Part shown: positions 25,650-38,147 of the stretch, piece after piece
How positions within the stretch are numbered: the first letter of the stretch is position 1
Layout of the letters: each line of letters starts with the position of its first letter
Origin: Takakia lepidozioides
Taxonomy: Eukaryota; Streptophyta; Takakiopsida; Takakiales; Takakiaceae
DNA length: 64,000 bases
Reading direction: 5' to 3'
Assembly (NCBI GenBank): GCA_030704615.1
Contig: CM060733.1
Span: forward strand, 124,001-188,000
Translations under genes and position numbers: made by a program
Notes under the pieces: model-generated
Seen by the model: only the letters and a program-made list of their open reading frames with translations
What the model was told of the DNA's origin: nothing
Database searches by the model: none

Positions 25650-28548
25650 TTAATGAAGATGATAATTGACAAAAATCTTGACGACTCTCTTTGAAAAGAA
25701 AAGAGAAAACATGAGTGCAAGGTGCTAGCATAGTTTAACACTTGTGTTGAAAAGAGCTTGGTAGATAGCTCTTGTGGGACAAGGTGTTGCAGGGTTACAA
25801 AGAAAGTCCTTTGCCCAACCCGGATCTCTTAGAAAAAAAGTATCCTCCCCTTGAGCTTGTGCTGCGAGGTTACTATGAAAGAGGTTATTTTCTCCTCTCA
25901 CTATTAATTGAAGCGGTCGCTCCTGGCAGATATTTATAAAAGAAAAGAGAAAAGAATAGCATACGCAATTCATCTTGGATCAAATCTTTCTCACAAGCTA
26001 TTCGCAACTTGAAAAAAGAAAAAAGAAAAAAAACTTGAAATGCATTCTTAATGTTCAATGCAATCTGAGTCCTAAAGTTCACCAAGAATGTGGATGCTTT
26101 CAATTTTGGACTGTTTGGCTCCATCACTAGTCCATTTTGTGTCCATTGGTCATTGTGGGTCTTTTTGGTCTCATCAGACTGGGGAGTGAAGCTGCGCCTA
26201 GAAATAGTGGCCTCTCATTCCGAGAACCGAGGTTCGGTAGTGTGTGAGTAGGCTCTCGCGAGCACAGAGGCATAGTTTGCATTGGAGACTATGCGAGAGC
26301 GAAACCAAAATGTGCTCTTGCAAAAAGAAATACGAAACTATCTGAAAACCGTGCTCATGCGACAAAACTTATGAAATTAATTGTCCAAAGCTTAGAGCAC
26401 AAAGACCCACAAATATTTTGTCAGAACTCAAAAGTCAACGAACGTAAACAATGTGGCATTTTGTAAAACATTGTGTGTAGAACATCCCCAAGAACCACCC
26501 AAAAAATGGATTTCGCCATCGAAACGTGAACGCATCTTGAATTTTTGCTAGCGAAACTTGGATTTCGTCGGCGAAATTGGGGGTTTGGTTGGGGTTTGGT
26601 TGTTTCTATTTTCTTTTTTGTAACGCAGAAAGACCCTATGTCCGTCTGTTATATGTATTTCCGCTGGCATACATATCACCCCCATAATTGTGGATCCTGC
26701 TCACACGCGGTGTTTTTTTGGTGCTCGCGCTGTGCTCACACCATGCCAATCCCCCGAGAACCAACCGGCTAAGTGGGTTGGGAGTCAGTTGCTTCCCATT
26801 AGTGGTAACTACAATTGGTCAATTTCCTCGGTATATTTCCTAATGTTTCAATTATCACTCGGAAATTCCTCGAAACCACTCGGCTAGCATATAACTGGCC
26901 GGTTCTCCCAGTTCATTTGGTCTGCCCAGTATCAAATCAATCCACTGCGGACACCATCATGTAAGTATACTATAAGTTTATTTGTTTGTTTGTTTTTTTT
27001 CCCCAAACGTCTGTGTTTTATCACTGAGTTACTGTAAGGCTCTGCCCTACAACTTTCAAACTCCAACACAATCAATTTTCACACAAGGCAATCGGTGATT
27101 CCACTGAATGTGTCAGACCTAGATACTCTTGTACCTCTGCAGCATGCAGGGAAACCTCCCCACCCCGGAAACTTACTCTCATCTCTCTCCGGGACCCAGA
27201 TCTGCTTCCAGACAATGCAAATTATAAGCATCATCATGATAGTCTATCTTGGGACATAGAAGCAGTGCCCAGGCCTGCCCCTCCCCCCTCTCTGCCAAAT
27301 TCTGTCTGCCTACTTGCTACCCACTCCAAGTCTGCAACACTGCAGCCTGCCACACTCCCATGTACATGCCTTGAACGGCAACACAGTGGGTACTGTTCCT
27401 CTCATCATCGACAAAAAATTTAGTTTGTGGACGGCTCATTCTCACCTAAAAATATAGAATTAGGGTTAGAGACACATGGCAGAGGTGGTAGAGCGGAATA
27501 GGTGGCCGCCGCGTGTAGTCCAACCCCGGCCCGTACCAGTCGCCGGGAACCCACGCCGACCATCCTGCCAGGCCTGACAACGAATGAACAACTCTCATTT
27601 TATCATTCATCCGCGGCATCTTTCGTCTATTGATGCGGAGACCGAACAACACTGCCGTGGATGAACTGCAGGTTCATGGATGAGAGCGTGTTCTGTGCAT
27701 GAGCTGGACTGCGGAGAAAGATAGGGCGCCTTCCCACCCTTGTTCTAAATATATATGGACGGGCGAGATCGAACAACTATCCCACGTGCTCTGTGACAAC
27801 CGCATCATCTCGCCATTCAAATGGGACACATGAACGGACGGATGTCGTCAACATCTATTCAAACACGGATGACCGCTGACATGGCATAGCATTTTCGGGC
27901 GCCGATGTCTCAACATCTACGGCTATCAGAGAAGCACGTGCAAGAGATTCGATATTGAAGGCCTCTTGGATGAATGCTGAGAACGGATAATAGCTTCCAT
28001 CTATGCCGTCTCCGCCCCAGACATTCATCTCTGCAAACGTTATTCATCTAGAAACTTCGTCCATATATCTGTCGATATCGTTTCCATCCATGTTTCACGT
28101 ATGAGGGCCGTCGTAGGGATGAACAGAGGCCGTAATGGATGGATGCGGTTCTTTAACCTTCCATAAACGCCACCGCCGCTTGGTGGTTAGAAGAGGGTGG
28201 TCTGCGCCACAAAGTCAATGGAGGTTGAATCCGAGGGAGGTTGAATCTTAAATCTTTGAGGGAGAGAGAGGGAGGGAGATCCTGTCTGCCGTTTTCTGAG
28301 CTGGGCAATGAGACTCGAGATGGCTCAAAATGTCTGAGAATTAAGCACCGTGCAGGCAGCAGATCGTTCACAGGGCGCTCTAAATGAGTCCTGGGTGAGC
28401 AGACATTGCTGTTTAATCTTAGATCCATGGGGGTTGTGTATATTTAATTACAGCCTGCTGCACAACACTGGCTTGTCTTTTGGGTGTGGAGTTGGAGCTG
28501 AAAATTGTGTAGGTACGCAGGCTGTATTCGGGGAAGATCTGACGAACC
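25650..28548. other. gene-less stretch upstream of RLK2
   Basis: No coding region is supported. Poly-purine runs occur near 25990-26035 and 25685-25710. The interval 27640-28150 is richer in CG and has scattered ATC/GAT-type hexamers, and may include the promoter region of RLK2, but no defined element was recognised. Confidence 0.5.
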
Positions 28549-31500
28549 ATGACTTGGTTGAGATTCCTTGACGTGGTTGCAATACTGCTCGCGCTGCTTC
28601 CCTGTTTGGTGTCGCAAGCTGTTCATGCAAGCACCATCTACTCTGACGGTCTGTTCTCAACTCCAATATAGGTCGTGAAGCTTGTCTCAACGATTTCGTA
28701 TGGACTTGTTGAACTATCGTAGGTGTCACCACATCAAGTTTGTGGTTGCCATTAAAGGTGCAATTATGTACATCTGAATATTTCTCGCTAAACTGGACAC
28801 TGCTCCTGAACGGGCCAAGTACTTAGGTACAGTGCCAAGTATTCAAGAGAATCTGTGATGCACAAAAACTTCCACACCATTTTAAACCGCTGCCCAGTTG
28901 CAGTGTCATACAGTACGTGTGTTTCAACCGCTTTAACTCTCACCATGATGTGCTGAGTACTAATGAGGAGGCTAGAAGGACGGGAAAGCGTCCAAATGAA
29001 CTTGCTAGTATCTTTTAGTACACATCGTGAGGCAATCTTGAGCTCTGGTAGCAGATGTCCCCGGCCCGGACAAGAGTTCAGCTGACCTCGATAAGCAGAT
29101 CACCTCCTGCGCTAGCTCCTAATAGTAAGACGCGTGTATCAGAGCCGGGAACTTTGAAAGGCCCAATAGGACTCCTCCTGTAGCCGAAGAAATGATCATA
29201 TTCCTTCAAGGTCCTACTTGTGTGTCAACTGGTTAATAGACAAAGGTCAAGCTCTCCTGGCGCAATATATTACATTTGTGATCAGGCATGGATATAGACT
29301 TGGTTACTTGCCGAAACTGATTATGACATGCTTACTCAATTGTTCTGCATGGTCTCCTTGATCATCTTGATTTGTTTGGAGTCCAACACTGAATGAAAGC
29401 ATTCATTTGACGATCGCAGTATGAGGTGGTTGGGCGCAGTTGTTGCTTTGCAAGAGCTGAATCTGCGACGATGGCACGCAACTGCAGAACTGGCGCGGGC
29501 TTGGTCTCTCCATTTCGGCTCTCATCGGAAAGGCGATTCCTGCAATCATCACACAGTTGCAGGCTTGTATGCACCATTGTCGCAGTCCTGAGTGCCCTCA
29601 AGCAGTTGATAACCCACATTGCATCAGCTACTAATCAATGTTCAACTTTTCAGAATGATGAAGCTCATACTTAGTGCTTCATCTACTTGCACGACTACAG
29701 CTACCACCGGGTGTCCGTATTCCAGTGCAAGGCCTATCAAGCAGAACATGGTCCAAACACGTAATAATATCTAGTTCTCTAGAAAACTCGTGAGGGCCGG
29801 GGGATGAGTTGAACCATGGTCGGCTGTAGGTCACTTTATGACCTGGTCCATCACATGATACAACGTCTCCTGCCTTTGGAACTTACAAGTTCATGAGCCA
29901 GCGGAAGAGGCTTATAATTTAACTTCTACAACTAGGTGCTTCTAAAGATTGCTTGCCGCCAGATTTGAGATGCGCCATATACTTGAAGCATAATTCCAGG
30001 ACTCGATCTAGCTAGCCAGCAGCATTAGAATTTGTATCTTTTCACCTTCACCCAATGAAAATTCCACCTGGGAACACTGCTAGTTAGTTGTCTTATTGCC
30101 AAAATTGTTTCAATACACACCTGCGATTTCTCACATGAGTGTTTTGTTGGCAGGGACTCGAACAATGCAGGGATTATTGGAAGCCTTCAGACCATTGAAG
30201 GCCTTGTCAACCTAAAATTCCCAGTGTAAGCGCAGTACTCAATCACGCATTGACGCAGGTTCAGATTAGATATGTCACGAACATTTGTTTGGATCTTGGG
30301 GACCCTTACAAGAAATTCGTGTTGGATCGGATCTACCTGGAGAATCTAATTTATCTAGAAATAACTGCACTGTATTTTGTCAACAGAAATATCGCTGACA
30401 AGCAATTCTACAGGCAGATTCCCAGACGCCTGCTGCAAGAATCCCTGATTACTGGTACAAAAGCACCCGCTGCTCCATAAATTTCCCTTCAAGGAGATCT
30501 TTGGTTTGCTTGTTTGAGTTTAGGCCTGTCTGAGACACATATATTCAAGGTTTTTAATCTGCGTTAACTTCAAGTTTACTCGTCCTTTTCATTTGCAATT
30601 GCATATTCAGACTCTAGATCCTCATTGACAATCGCCTGTATACTATATTGAACTTGTGGTGATGTGAAAAGTCAGACATAGCATCATCCACCAATCGTTC
30701 TTCTGAATGACTAGATTGACTTTTTGATTTTGAGGATCCTTACAAAGCTCTTGACTGGCACCAGCTCCACTATCAAAAGCTCCTGTTTCACCAGGCAATG
30801 CAACCTCTACACAAGGTTTGTACCCACCAGCATCACCTACTTGAATTGTTCCCCAATGCCAAAGAGAAAGTTCTGTTCTGGTAAGAAACATCAGTTGACA
30901 TTGGGTCCTCATTTTGGACCTACAGAAAGCAATGATGGTAGATGTACATTGTACTGGTATACATATGAATAATGTATGTGTATGAATTGTTTCTCTCTTG
31001 GTTTCTTTCTTTGTTTTTTTCCCTTGGACTCCTTGGGATGATACAGAAATTCATTACAGTGCTTTCATGGCTTTTTTGGCTCTGTTTTTGTTTCCTCTCT
31101 CTTGTTCTTTCCCATTTTGTCCCATAAGCTCTTTGAGCTTTCCGCGGACGTTATAAAGTACCATTTCATTTCATGGTTCACATGTGCAGGTCCCTCATCG
31201 TCTACAAGAGGCCAACTGGTACATGATTTGGTCGGTGCGGGAGCTGTTGCTCTTGTAGTGCTTTTTCTGATAATAATGTGCTGTGGATATTACTATACAA
31301 AGAGGAAGGCTAATGCAAAGAGGATGTTGCCAATTGCTGAAGAAACTCCATCAGGTTATGTTCTGTATGGTGCCAGATGATCATAGACTACTTCATATTC
31401 TACATGAAGAATCCGTATCTTGCCCACCCACCATTGTGAAGCATCTTGATATTGGAAAGGTCTCATTGGGCCGTGACATAATGGTTTTTCTTCCCTCTCC

Positions 31501-33949
31501 TCCTTCAGTCACTCCTGAGAAGTTTTCTGCACCTCAGGGTCAGTTTTCCGGGTGGAATGCTTTTAACACTAAATGCCTTTTGTTTGCACTGATGTGTTAC
31601 TATTTCGGGTATTTGAGCAACTTGGCCTTGATGTACTTCCCACTCTGTGCCATGTGGGATCTTCAACAGATGTGCTGGGTGGGAAATCATCATCAGCTAT
31701 CATCCCCTATGCGGTCCTCGCAGATGCAACAAATCACTTCGACCCTGCCAATAGGATTGGTCGAGAAGGTCGATATGGTCCTGTCTTCGTGGTATAAAAC
31801 CTGTTCCTCACAACTGCTCAATGTTTACTTTTGTAATGTAATTTGCTGATTCAAAGTGCACTCCTTGATGGCAGTGCCTGTGGTGGGTCTCTGGTTGTTC
31901 CAGGGGAGCATGTATACTTCCTGCTTTTTCTGCACAGTTGTGAAAATTGATGTGACAACTTGTAGATCATTTCCTCATGTGAGGATACTTTCTAGAAAGA
32001 GAATGCACTAGCTAAAACTGCAGCTGACTGTATCCCATAAAACAGATACTCGTTGAGGGTGTAGATCATGCCGTTAGCACCCCTGTTGGTCCCATCTTCC
32101 CCATCTTGACTCAAATGTTCTCCGTTTGGCCTTTCCAAGGGAGAATTGTTGGATGGTACTGAAGTGGCAATAAGGCGACTGTCTATGAATTCAAGGCAAT
32201 CCAAGCGAGAGTTTGTGATAGGGGTCAGGCTAATCATGGATTTGCAACACAGAAACGTTGTGAGGGTTATAGGATGCTGTTATGGGGGAGCTCGGCTCTT
32301 GGTTTATGAGTGTGTGAAGAATGGAAGCCTTGCCAACCTCCTTTGGGGTAACACCACTCTTCTGTTGGTCTTACACCTTGCCGGTCATCTATATATATGT
32401 ATATATATATATGTGTGTGTGTGTGTGTATAGAACTGGACTGCTGACGTCAGAATCTTAGATCAGTTTGTGGATCAAAGAAGTCCTTACAAGTATGGTTG
32501 TACTGGATGTGTTATTGTAAACATTGCTGGAATATCTGTCGGTCTTCCTTGCCTTGTGATTTCTATTTTGACTCGCTTCTATTTTTGAGGTCCAAAGCTT
32601 TTCAGCTTCAGGGTTGAAAGACATCGAACGTACAATGCAATTCTGAGACTAATCCTTGCTCCATTTACTTCTACGATTGTCAGGAAAGAGGAAGTCTCTG
32701 GTTTGGTCAGAAAGATATGATATTGTGCTGGGTACTGCCCAAGGGCTTGCATATTTGCATGAAAAAGGAGGGGCACACTGTGACATCAAGGCTGGCAACA
32801 TTCTGTTGGACACAAACCTGAAACCCAAGATTGCAGACTGTGGTTTGGCAAGGCTCTTGCATGACTATAAGAGCAATGTCAAACCTCATGAGCCAAGTTC
32901 TATGTAAGTGCTCAAATCCCTCAATCCGTCAAGTTGTGTGTATAGTGAGCTGCCAGGATTTCATGAGAACCTTCAGTAGTTCTTAGACACATCTGCATGG
33001 TTGGGGAGTTTGGGTTTGTCTACTAGCTCGCAATCTGAGTGAGCAAAATGTTGGTCAATTAGAAAAATACAAAGCCAAAGTGTTGAGGCCATCATTCATG
33101 CTGGCTTTGGCTGGACCTCATTCTCTCCTTTTCTTGACGTGGACAGTAAGAGACTTTCCTCACCCACTAACGAAGCTTAAAACCTGTTCAGGGCATACGT
33201 GGCACCTGAGTTTGATGTGCACACTCAACCCACAGCAAAAGCAGATGTGTTCAGCTTCGGCATTCTTGCTCTGGAAATTGTTAGTGGCAGACCCAGCTTC
33301 AACATCAACTTGCTCGGAACAGACGAGGAAAACCTTCCAGTCTTGGTACACTACTTCACCTCATGCCTTGAGACACATGAACTTTGCTCTGTTCTCCCTA
33401 CCTCTCTCATTATTTTTCCAGTCTTCCCTACTTCTGCCCCGGTATCAAAAATGGGTGTAGGGTTTGTGACCACAAGGCTACAGCAAGCCAGGCCAATTGC
33501 AGAGGGTGGTGGTACTTCATCTCCAAGTGTAATACATGTAGACAGGTAGGAGGGTGCTGGCTGAATATCTGCGGGTAACTAAGCTCTACTTGTGCCTGAT
33601 ATAGGCCTGGAAGCTGCACCAGAAGAGGCAAGTGATGGATCTGGTTGATTGCCGGATAAAGGATGATTACAGGCAGGAACAACTACGGAGAATTGTGGAA
33701 ATTGCCCTGTTATGCACACAAGATGCACCAGCTGCTCGTCCCTCCATGGCCCATGTCATAAGTATGATGACAAGAGAAGAGCCTCTCCCCCAGGTTCCAT
33801 CACAACCAAGTTCGATCTCATTTCAAAACATGTCAGGCACTTTCACCACTGGGAAGAGATCTCGTAGATGGCCATTTTCTGCTAGTGGAAGTTCCAAAGG
33901 AAAGTTCAGTAGTGGCATATTCACATACTCGACTGTTATTCCAAGATAA
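28549..33949 (+). CDS. RLK2, divergent paralogue of RLK1 with degenerate kinase; possible pseudogene
   Basis: Recognised exons are: signal peptide 28549-28648 (100 nt and same phase as RLK1 exon 1); a damaged LRR N-cap about 29440-29600; one 72-nt LRR exon at 30154-30225 (NNAGIIGSL, the counterpart of RLK1 NNFGIVGTL); membrane exon 31190-31354 (165 nt, as in RLK1); kinase exons 31670-31791, 32140-32347, 32684-32903, 33192-33345 and 33605-33949. The six exons from the membrane segment to the stop stay open and in phase. The kinase departs from RLK1 at key points: the beta-3 lysine is Arg (VAIRRLS), HRD is HCD, DFG is DCG, and the glycine loop is irregular (GREGRYG). APEF and the C-lobe are kept. 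The N-cap exon seems to need a frameshift, and the Cys-rich ectodomain exon was not found. It is either a transcribed pseudokinase receptor with a short ectodomain or a decaying duplicate. Confidence 0.7.
31063..31175 (+). mobile_element. non-LTR retrotransposon 3' tail-like repeat, copy 2
   Basis: This is the second copy of the repeat at 16816-16952, sharing CATTTTGTCCCA, GCGGACGTTATAAAG and a shorter CATTTCATTTC tail. It lies in sense orientation just upstream of the RLK2 membrane exon, so the two copies occupy introns on different sides of that exon in the two paralogues and represent independent insertions. Confidence 0.5.
32388..32429. repeat. (TA)n(TG)n compound microsatellite
   Basis: ATATATGT-type repeats are followed by about eight GT units, in the RLK2 intron after the VAIR exon. 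Confidence 0.9.
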
Positions 33950-34592
33950 CAAGATAACAAGAGAATTGACCAGTTTCTTGTCATGTGTTGTTCATTACAT
34001 CTTCAACCGAAAAGAAGACGTATCAGTAGAATTTATCAAATGTGGCTGCTCCTAACATAAAACAAGTGGTTCCTGCCTTGGTTCTTGGTCCTCTCTTCAG
34101 ACAAACAGTCTCTACCCATGGACTTCTTGTCTGTTGCAGACTGTTGTCTTTGGCCATGGTCCTGATGTTTCTCAATCTGTGATAGCACCCATCCACAATG
34201 ACACTAAGAACTTGATCAATGTCATGGGGGAAATTAACCAGTCGTGTCACCACTGGATCTCTGTTGAGTACCAGCAAGTTGAAGAGTTTCAATTTGAGGA
34301 CAACAAGGGTTTCAACAGGGGTTGTCTCATGTGAGAACCCACTTTCTGCTGGCTCATAGCTCCAGTAGTACGCCATTTGCATTTAATCAGTTGCGCAAGA
34401 AGATTTTGCTACTGCACTGCTGCTATTTAATGGTCATACTTCAACTGTGATCATCCCCATGGGCAGCTTATAGCAAGTGGAGTGCTGACTTTTGGATTCC
34501 ATGAGAAAACTCATTTCTTTACCCTTTGCTTGTGAGACATTTCCATCCCCTTGGTTTAGGCAGGGCACGGTCGTTCATGCACTTAGCTTGCT

Positions 34593-37500
34593 TCACCAGT
34601 AATCCCCACAAGAACAAAACCCATCTTGGAAGTGGTGGAAGCGGTTGGTATCCCGCACAACAACTGCTCGACCAACAACCTTTGAGACGAACTTGATGGC
34701 AGTGTGGCAGTCTCCACACACACGAAGGTTCTTAATGACACGGATGGGCCTTCCAGGTGATATGCTTATCAGCCCAAATGCAATAGCCAGCCTCTCACTG
34801 TGGTAGCAAAGAGAAAACTGCTTTTGCTCCTCCTCCACATCATGCAATACAAACCGTGTATCAGGCACATATCCAGCCTCCTTAATCCGCCCAGACAATC
34901 TCTTCAGCTCAGCGTGGATTTCATCAATTTGTGGATGCAAATTGTCTTCTGCAACAAATTTATGAACCCGGTTGTCCACCTCAATGTAGCTAAGCCCTGC
35001 CTCCTTTCTGAAACCTCTGTCCTCCATCATTTTTCTTACTCTTGCTGTATCTTCCCACCTGCCAGCGGCAGCATAGATGTTCGCTAGCAGCACATAAGTT
35101 GCACCATCCTGCGGATCCAACTCAACAAGGCATTTCGCCGCATATTCTGCTAGCTCCACACAGCCATGAATCCTGCAGGCACTAAGCAAGGCCCCCCACA
35201 CCCCACCATCTGGCTCTATTGGCATTTTGTTGATAAAGCCCTGTGCCTCCTTTAACTGCCCTGCACGCCCAAGAAGGTCCACCATGCAGCCAAAATGCTC
35301 CACTGTAGGAGTGATGCTATGATCTCTTTTCATGGAATCAAAATAGTGACGCCCTTCATCTACTAGGCCCACATGACTACATGCAGAGAGAAGAGATATA
35401 TAGGTGCTACCATTTGGTTTGGAGCCTTCACATTGCATTTCTTGAAATAGTTGGACAGCTTCCCTACCACACCCATGCTGTGCGTATCCTGCCATCATTG
35501 CATTCCACGAGACCACATCTCGTTGAGGCATATTCTCAAACACGTGACACGCATCCTGGACGCTTCCACATTTGGCATACATGTCAACAAGGGCAGTTCC
35601 CAGAATTATATCTGGTGCAATTTCAGCTTTCAGGATGTCAGCATGGACCTCTTTGCCCTTTTCCAGGGCTGCCAAGGCAGCACACGCAATGAGAACAGCA
35701 ATGAACGTAACCTTGTTCGGTTTCAACCCTTCCTGTGTCATCTTCCCATACAGCTCGAAAGCCTCCTTACCACAACCATGCTGGGCATATCCTGTAATCA
35801 TTGCATTCCATGAGACCACATCTCGTTGAGCCATTTTGTCAAACACTTGTCGTGCATCGTTGATGCTCCCGCATTTAGCATACATATCAGTAAGGGCAGT
35901 CTCCAGAATGATATCTGGAGGAAGTCCAGCTTTCATGATGTCAGAATAAACCTCTTTGCCCTTTTCAAGAGCTGCCAGGCTGCCACATGCATTTAGAATG
36001 CCAATGAATGTGATCTTGTTGGGTGTCACCCCTTCCCTTTTCATTTGCTCATAAACCTCGAAAGCTTCCCTACCACACCCATGCTCAGCGTATCCTGCAA
36101 TTATCACGCTCCAAGAGACCACATTTCGTTCAGCCATATTGTCTAGTACTTGGCGTGCATCATTAAGACTCCCAGATTTGGCATACATGTCCACAAGCGC
36201 AGTCTCCAGGATGGTATCTGGTGGAATTCCAGCTTTGACAATGTCAGCATGGACCTCTTTGCCTTTTTCCAGGGCTCCTAGGCTTGCACACGCCTTGACA
36301 ATACAGATGAATGTGATCTTGTTGGGCATCAATGCTTCCCGTTTCATTTGCTCATACATTTCCAAAGCCTCCCGACCACAACCATGCTGAGCGTACCCAC
36401 CCATCATAATAGTCCAGGAAAACAAATTTCGTTCTGGCATTCTCTCAAACACTTCGCGTGCATCCACCACGCTCCCACACTTGGCATACATGTTGACAAG
36501 GGTGTTGAGAAGAAAAATGTTTGGCTTGAATCTACTGTGGATAATGTGGGCATGCACCTGCTTCCCCACTGCTAGGTCTTTCATTTTGATGCACTGCTGC
36601 AAAAGACAGACGTAAGTGTCGGAATCTGTTGAAATGCCTCTTTGGTTCATATTGTGCCATGCCTCTTTTACTCGTCCTGCCTTACATAGTGTCCTCACAT
36701 CCCCACCAATGCCAGAACAGTTCTTGTCTACTCCATCTCTAGTTCCTCTTTCAAAAGCAGTGGTGAGGGTGGAGCCTGAATAAAATAACTTTGCCTGGTT
36801 CAACCCTGCCATCCTGCATAACTGATAACAGTTAGATCCAAACCTTTAAAAATTCAAAACACATTCTTAGCTCCTTGACACTTCTCTTGATGTGGCAGGC
36901 TCCATATTAACAGGATTACTAAAAGGCTTCAGTCTTTAGTCATGCCCAGTTTGGACCTCTAACTCGTGTTTCATCCCCAGTTTGAGTGCAAACGTCAAGT
37001 CAGCAAAATTGGGTGCGAGTTTGCCAAACTGGGCATGCGTTTGTCAAATTGGGCATGAGTCCTACTCCTTGACATGATCTCGCAGCTTCCTGCTCGCAGG
37101 TCGCTCGGCGTCACGGGCGTGCAGCTCGGCAAAACCCAAACTGGTTTGACCCCCAAGTTTTGGTGAGAAAACTAGTTTCATCTCGTGTTTTTTCCTTCGT
37201 ATGAGTTTGGTCCCCAGTTTGTTAACTCGTCCCCACTTTTGGCCAAACTCGGGGTACTCGTCCCCAGTTTTTGGCACTTAACGGATAACTTTACTACTTC
37301 CAGAATAAACCGAACCAATTCTTTCTGTTTGAGTTGGAACTTCAAAATCATCACAGAAAGATTACCTGCTGTCTTCCCATTCTAGAGTTCCATGGTGTAG
37401 TTCAACATTACAACCACCACCAGATAATGCTTCACCATGCATCATGACGGATAGTTCTGCCTTTACCCAAGGAGGGTTCAACCAACCCTCAATCCAAAGG

Positions 37501-38147
37501 GCGTCGTTTGTGCGCTTACTTCTGAAATCAGGCGAGCTTGGACTTCTCTGTAAAAACCAACAGTGCGCAGTTGCAGTCCACAGCGTTGCACAGACCATGC
37601 TACAACCTCAAGCTACGAACATTCACAAATTCAAGCAAGTTACAATCCAGTCCACTAAAAGGCATCCAGTTTCAGACACGAGCTGTCCTTCAGACTCTTT
37701 TTTTGGCGTCATGAAGTAAAATCTAACCTTATCAATCCTGTTGTCCCACCACTGTGAAGGATCTGAGAAGAAATCCTGCCAGAGTCGTCTTTGTTCATGG
37801 CTTGACCTGCTAGCGAAATCTACAAGTAAGATTTTTTCACCACACTGTTGCAATGACATAGACGTCTTCGAACAACGATTGGTACTGGGATGGGCAGAAT
37901 ATGGAGTCCGAGGCACACAGATTAGAGACCCAAACAGGTTAGACCCGATTATACCTTTCATCTGCTCCCCTGCTTGCTGGAGAGGCGTCATAGCCATGAC
38001 TCCCACGGGTCTGGGCCCCGGCATTGCCAAGTCGGATGCCCGTTCCAGCTCCAGCGAATTGCAAGTTAACCTGCTGCATGATGTGAGGCATCCCGCCCGC
38101 TGTATGGCCTCTCCTTGAATGCTTATAAGAGCGGCCAACGAGGCCAT
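34593..38147 (-). CDS. PPR1: PDF-motif / PLS-class PPR-DYW protein
   Basis: Exons 38147-37955, 37819-37728, 37547-37366 and 36813-34593 join in phase to 2688 nt (895 residues). Residues 1-64 are an organelle-targeting-like leader. Exons 2-3 encode a WWDNR block (88-92), PDF (101-103), ALW (111-113) and NPPWVKAEL (119-127), the pattern of the PDF motif of OSB organellar ssDNA-binding proteins. The last exon carries a PPR array of tandem P, L and S motifs (MYAKCGS, VVSWNAMI), E-type motifs and a full DYW deaminase: HSE zinc/catalytic motif, CGDCH, terminal CSCGDYW. DYW-PPR proteins convert specific C to U in plastid or mitochondrial RNA. Splicing from GTAATC at 37365 skips an in-frame TAA at 37364-37362 and restores the frame exactly at ATG 36812. 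That ATG could also start a shorter 739-residue product lacking the PDF motif. PPR2 is a tandem paralogue. Confidence 0.88.
36940..37280. mobile_element. foldback-like insertion in PPR1 intron 3
   Basis: The intron 37365-36814 contains the exact inverted pair CATGCCCAGTTTGG (near 36942) and CCAAACTGGGCATG (near 37024). It also has several more CCCAGTTT/AAACTGGG copies (for example near 36974, 37128, 37213, 37262). This looks like a small MITE-type element with internal repeats. The paralogue PPR2 lacks this intron altogether. Confidence 0.5.

Noticed and set aside
30643-30912. Minus-strand frame suspected to be an extracellular Cys-rich domain of an RLK
   Set aside because: It lies on the strand opposite to RLK2, its cysteine spacing does not match the RLK1 ectodomain exon, and no flanking exons fit.
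35381-36575. Several plus-strand frames of 75-120 codons across the PPR1 coding region
   Set aside because: They are antisense reflections of the repeated PPR motifs; the minus strand holds the real 739-codon exon. The same applies to 39359-41416 over PPR2.
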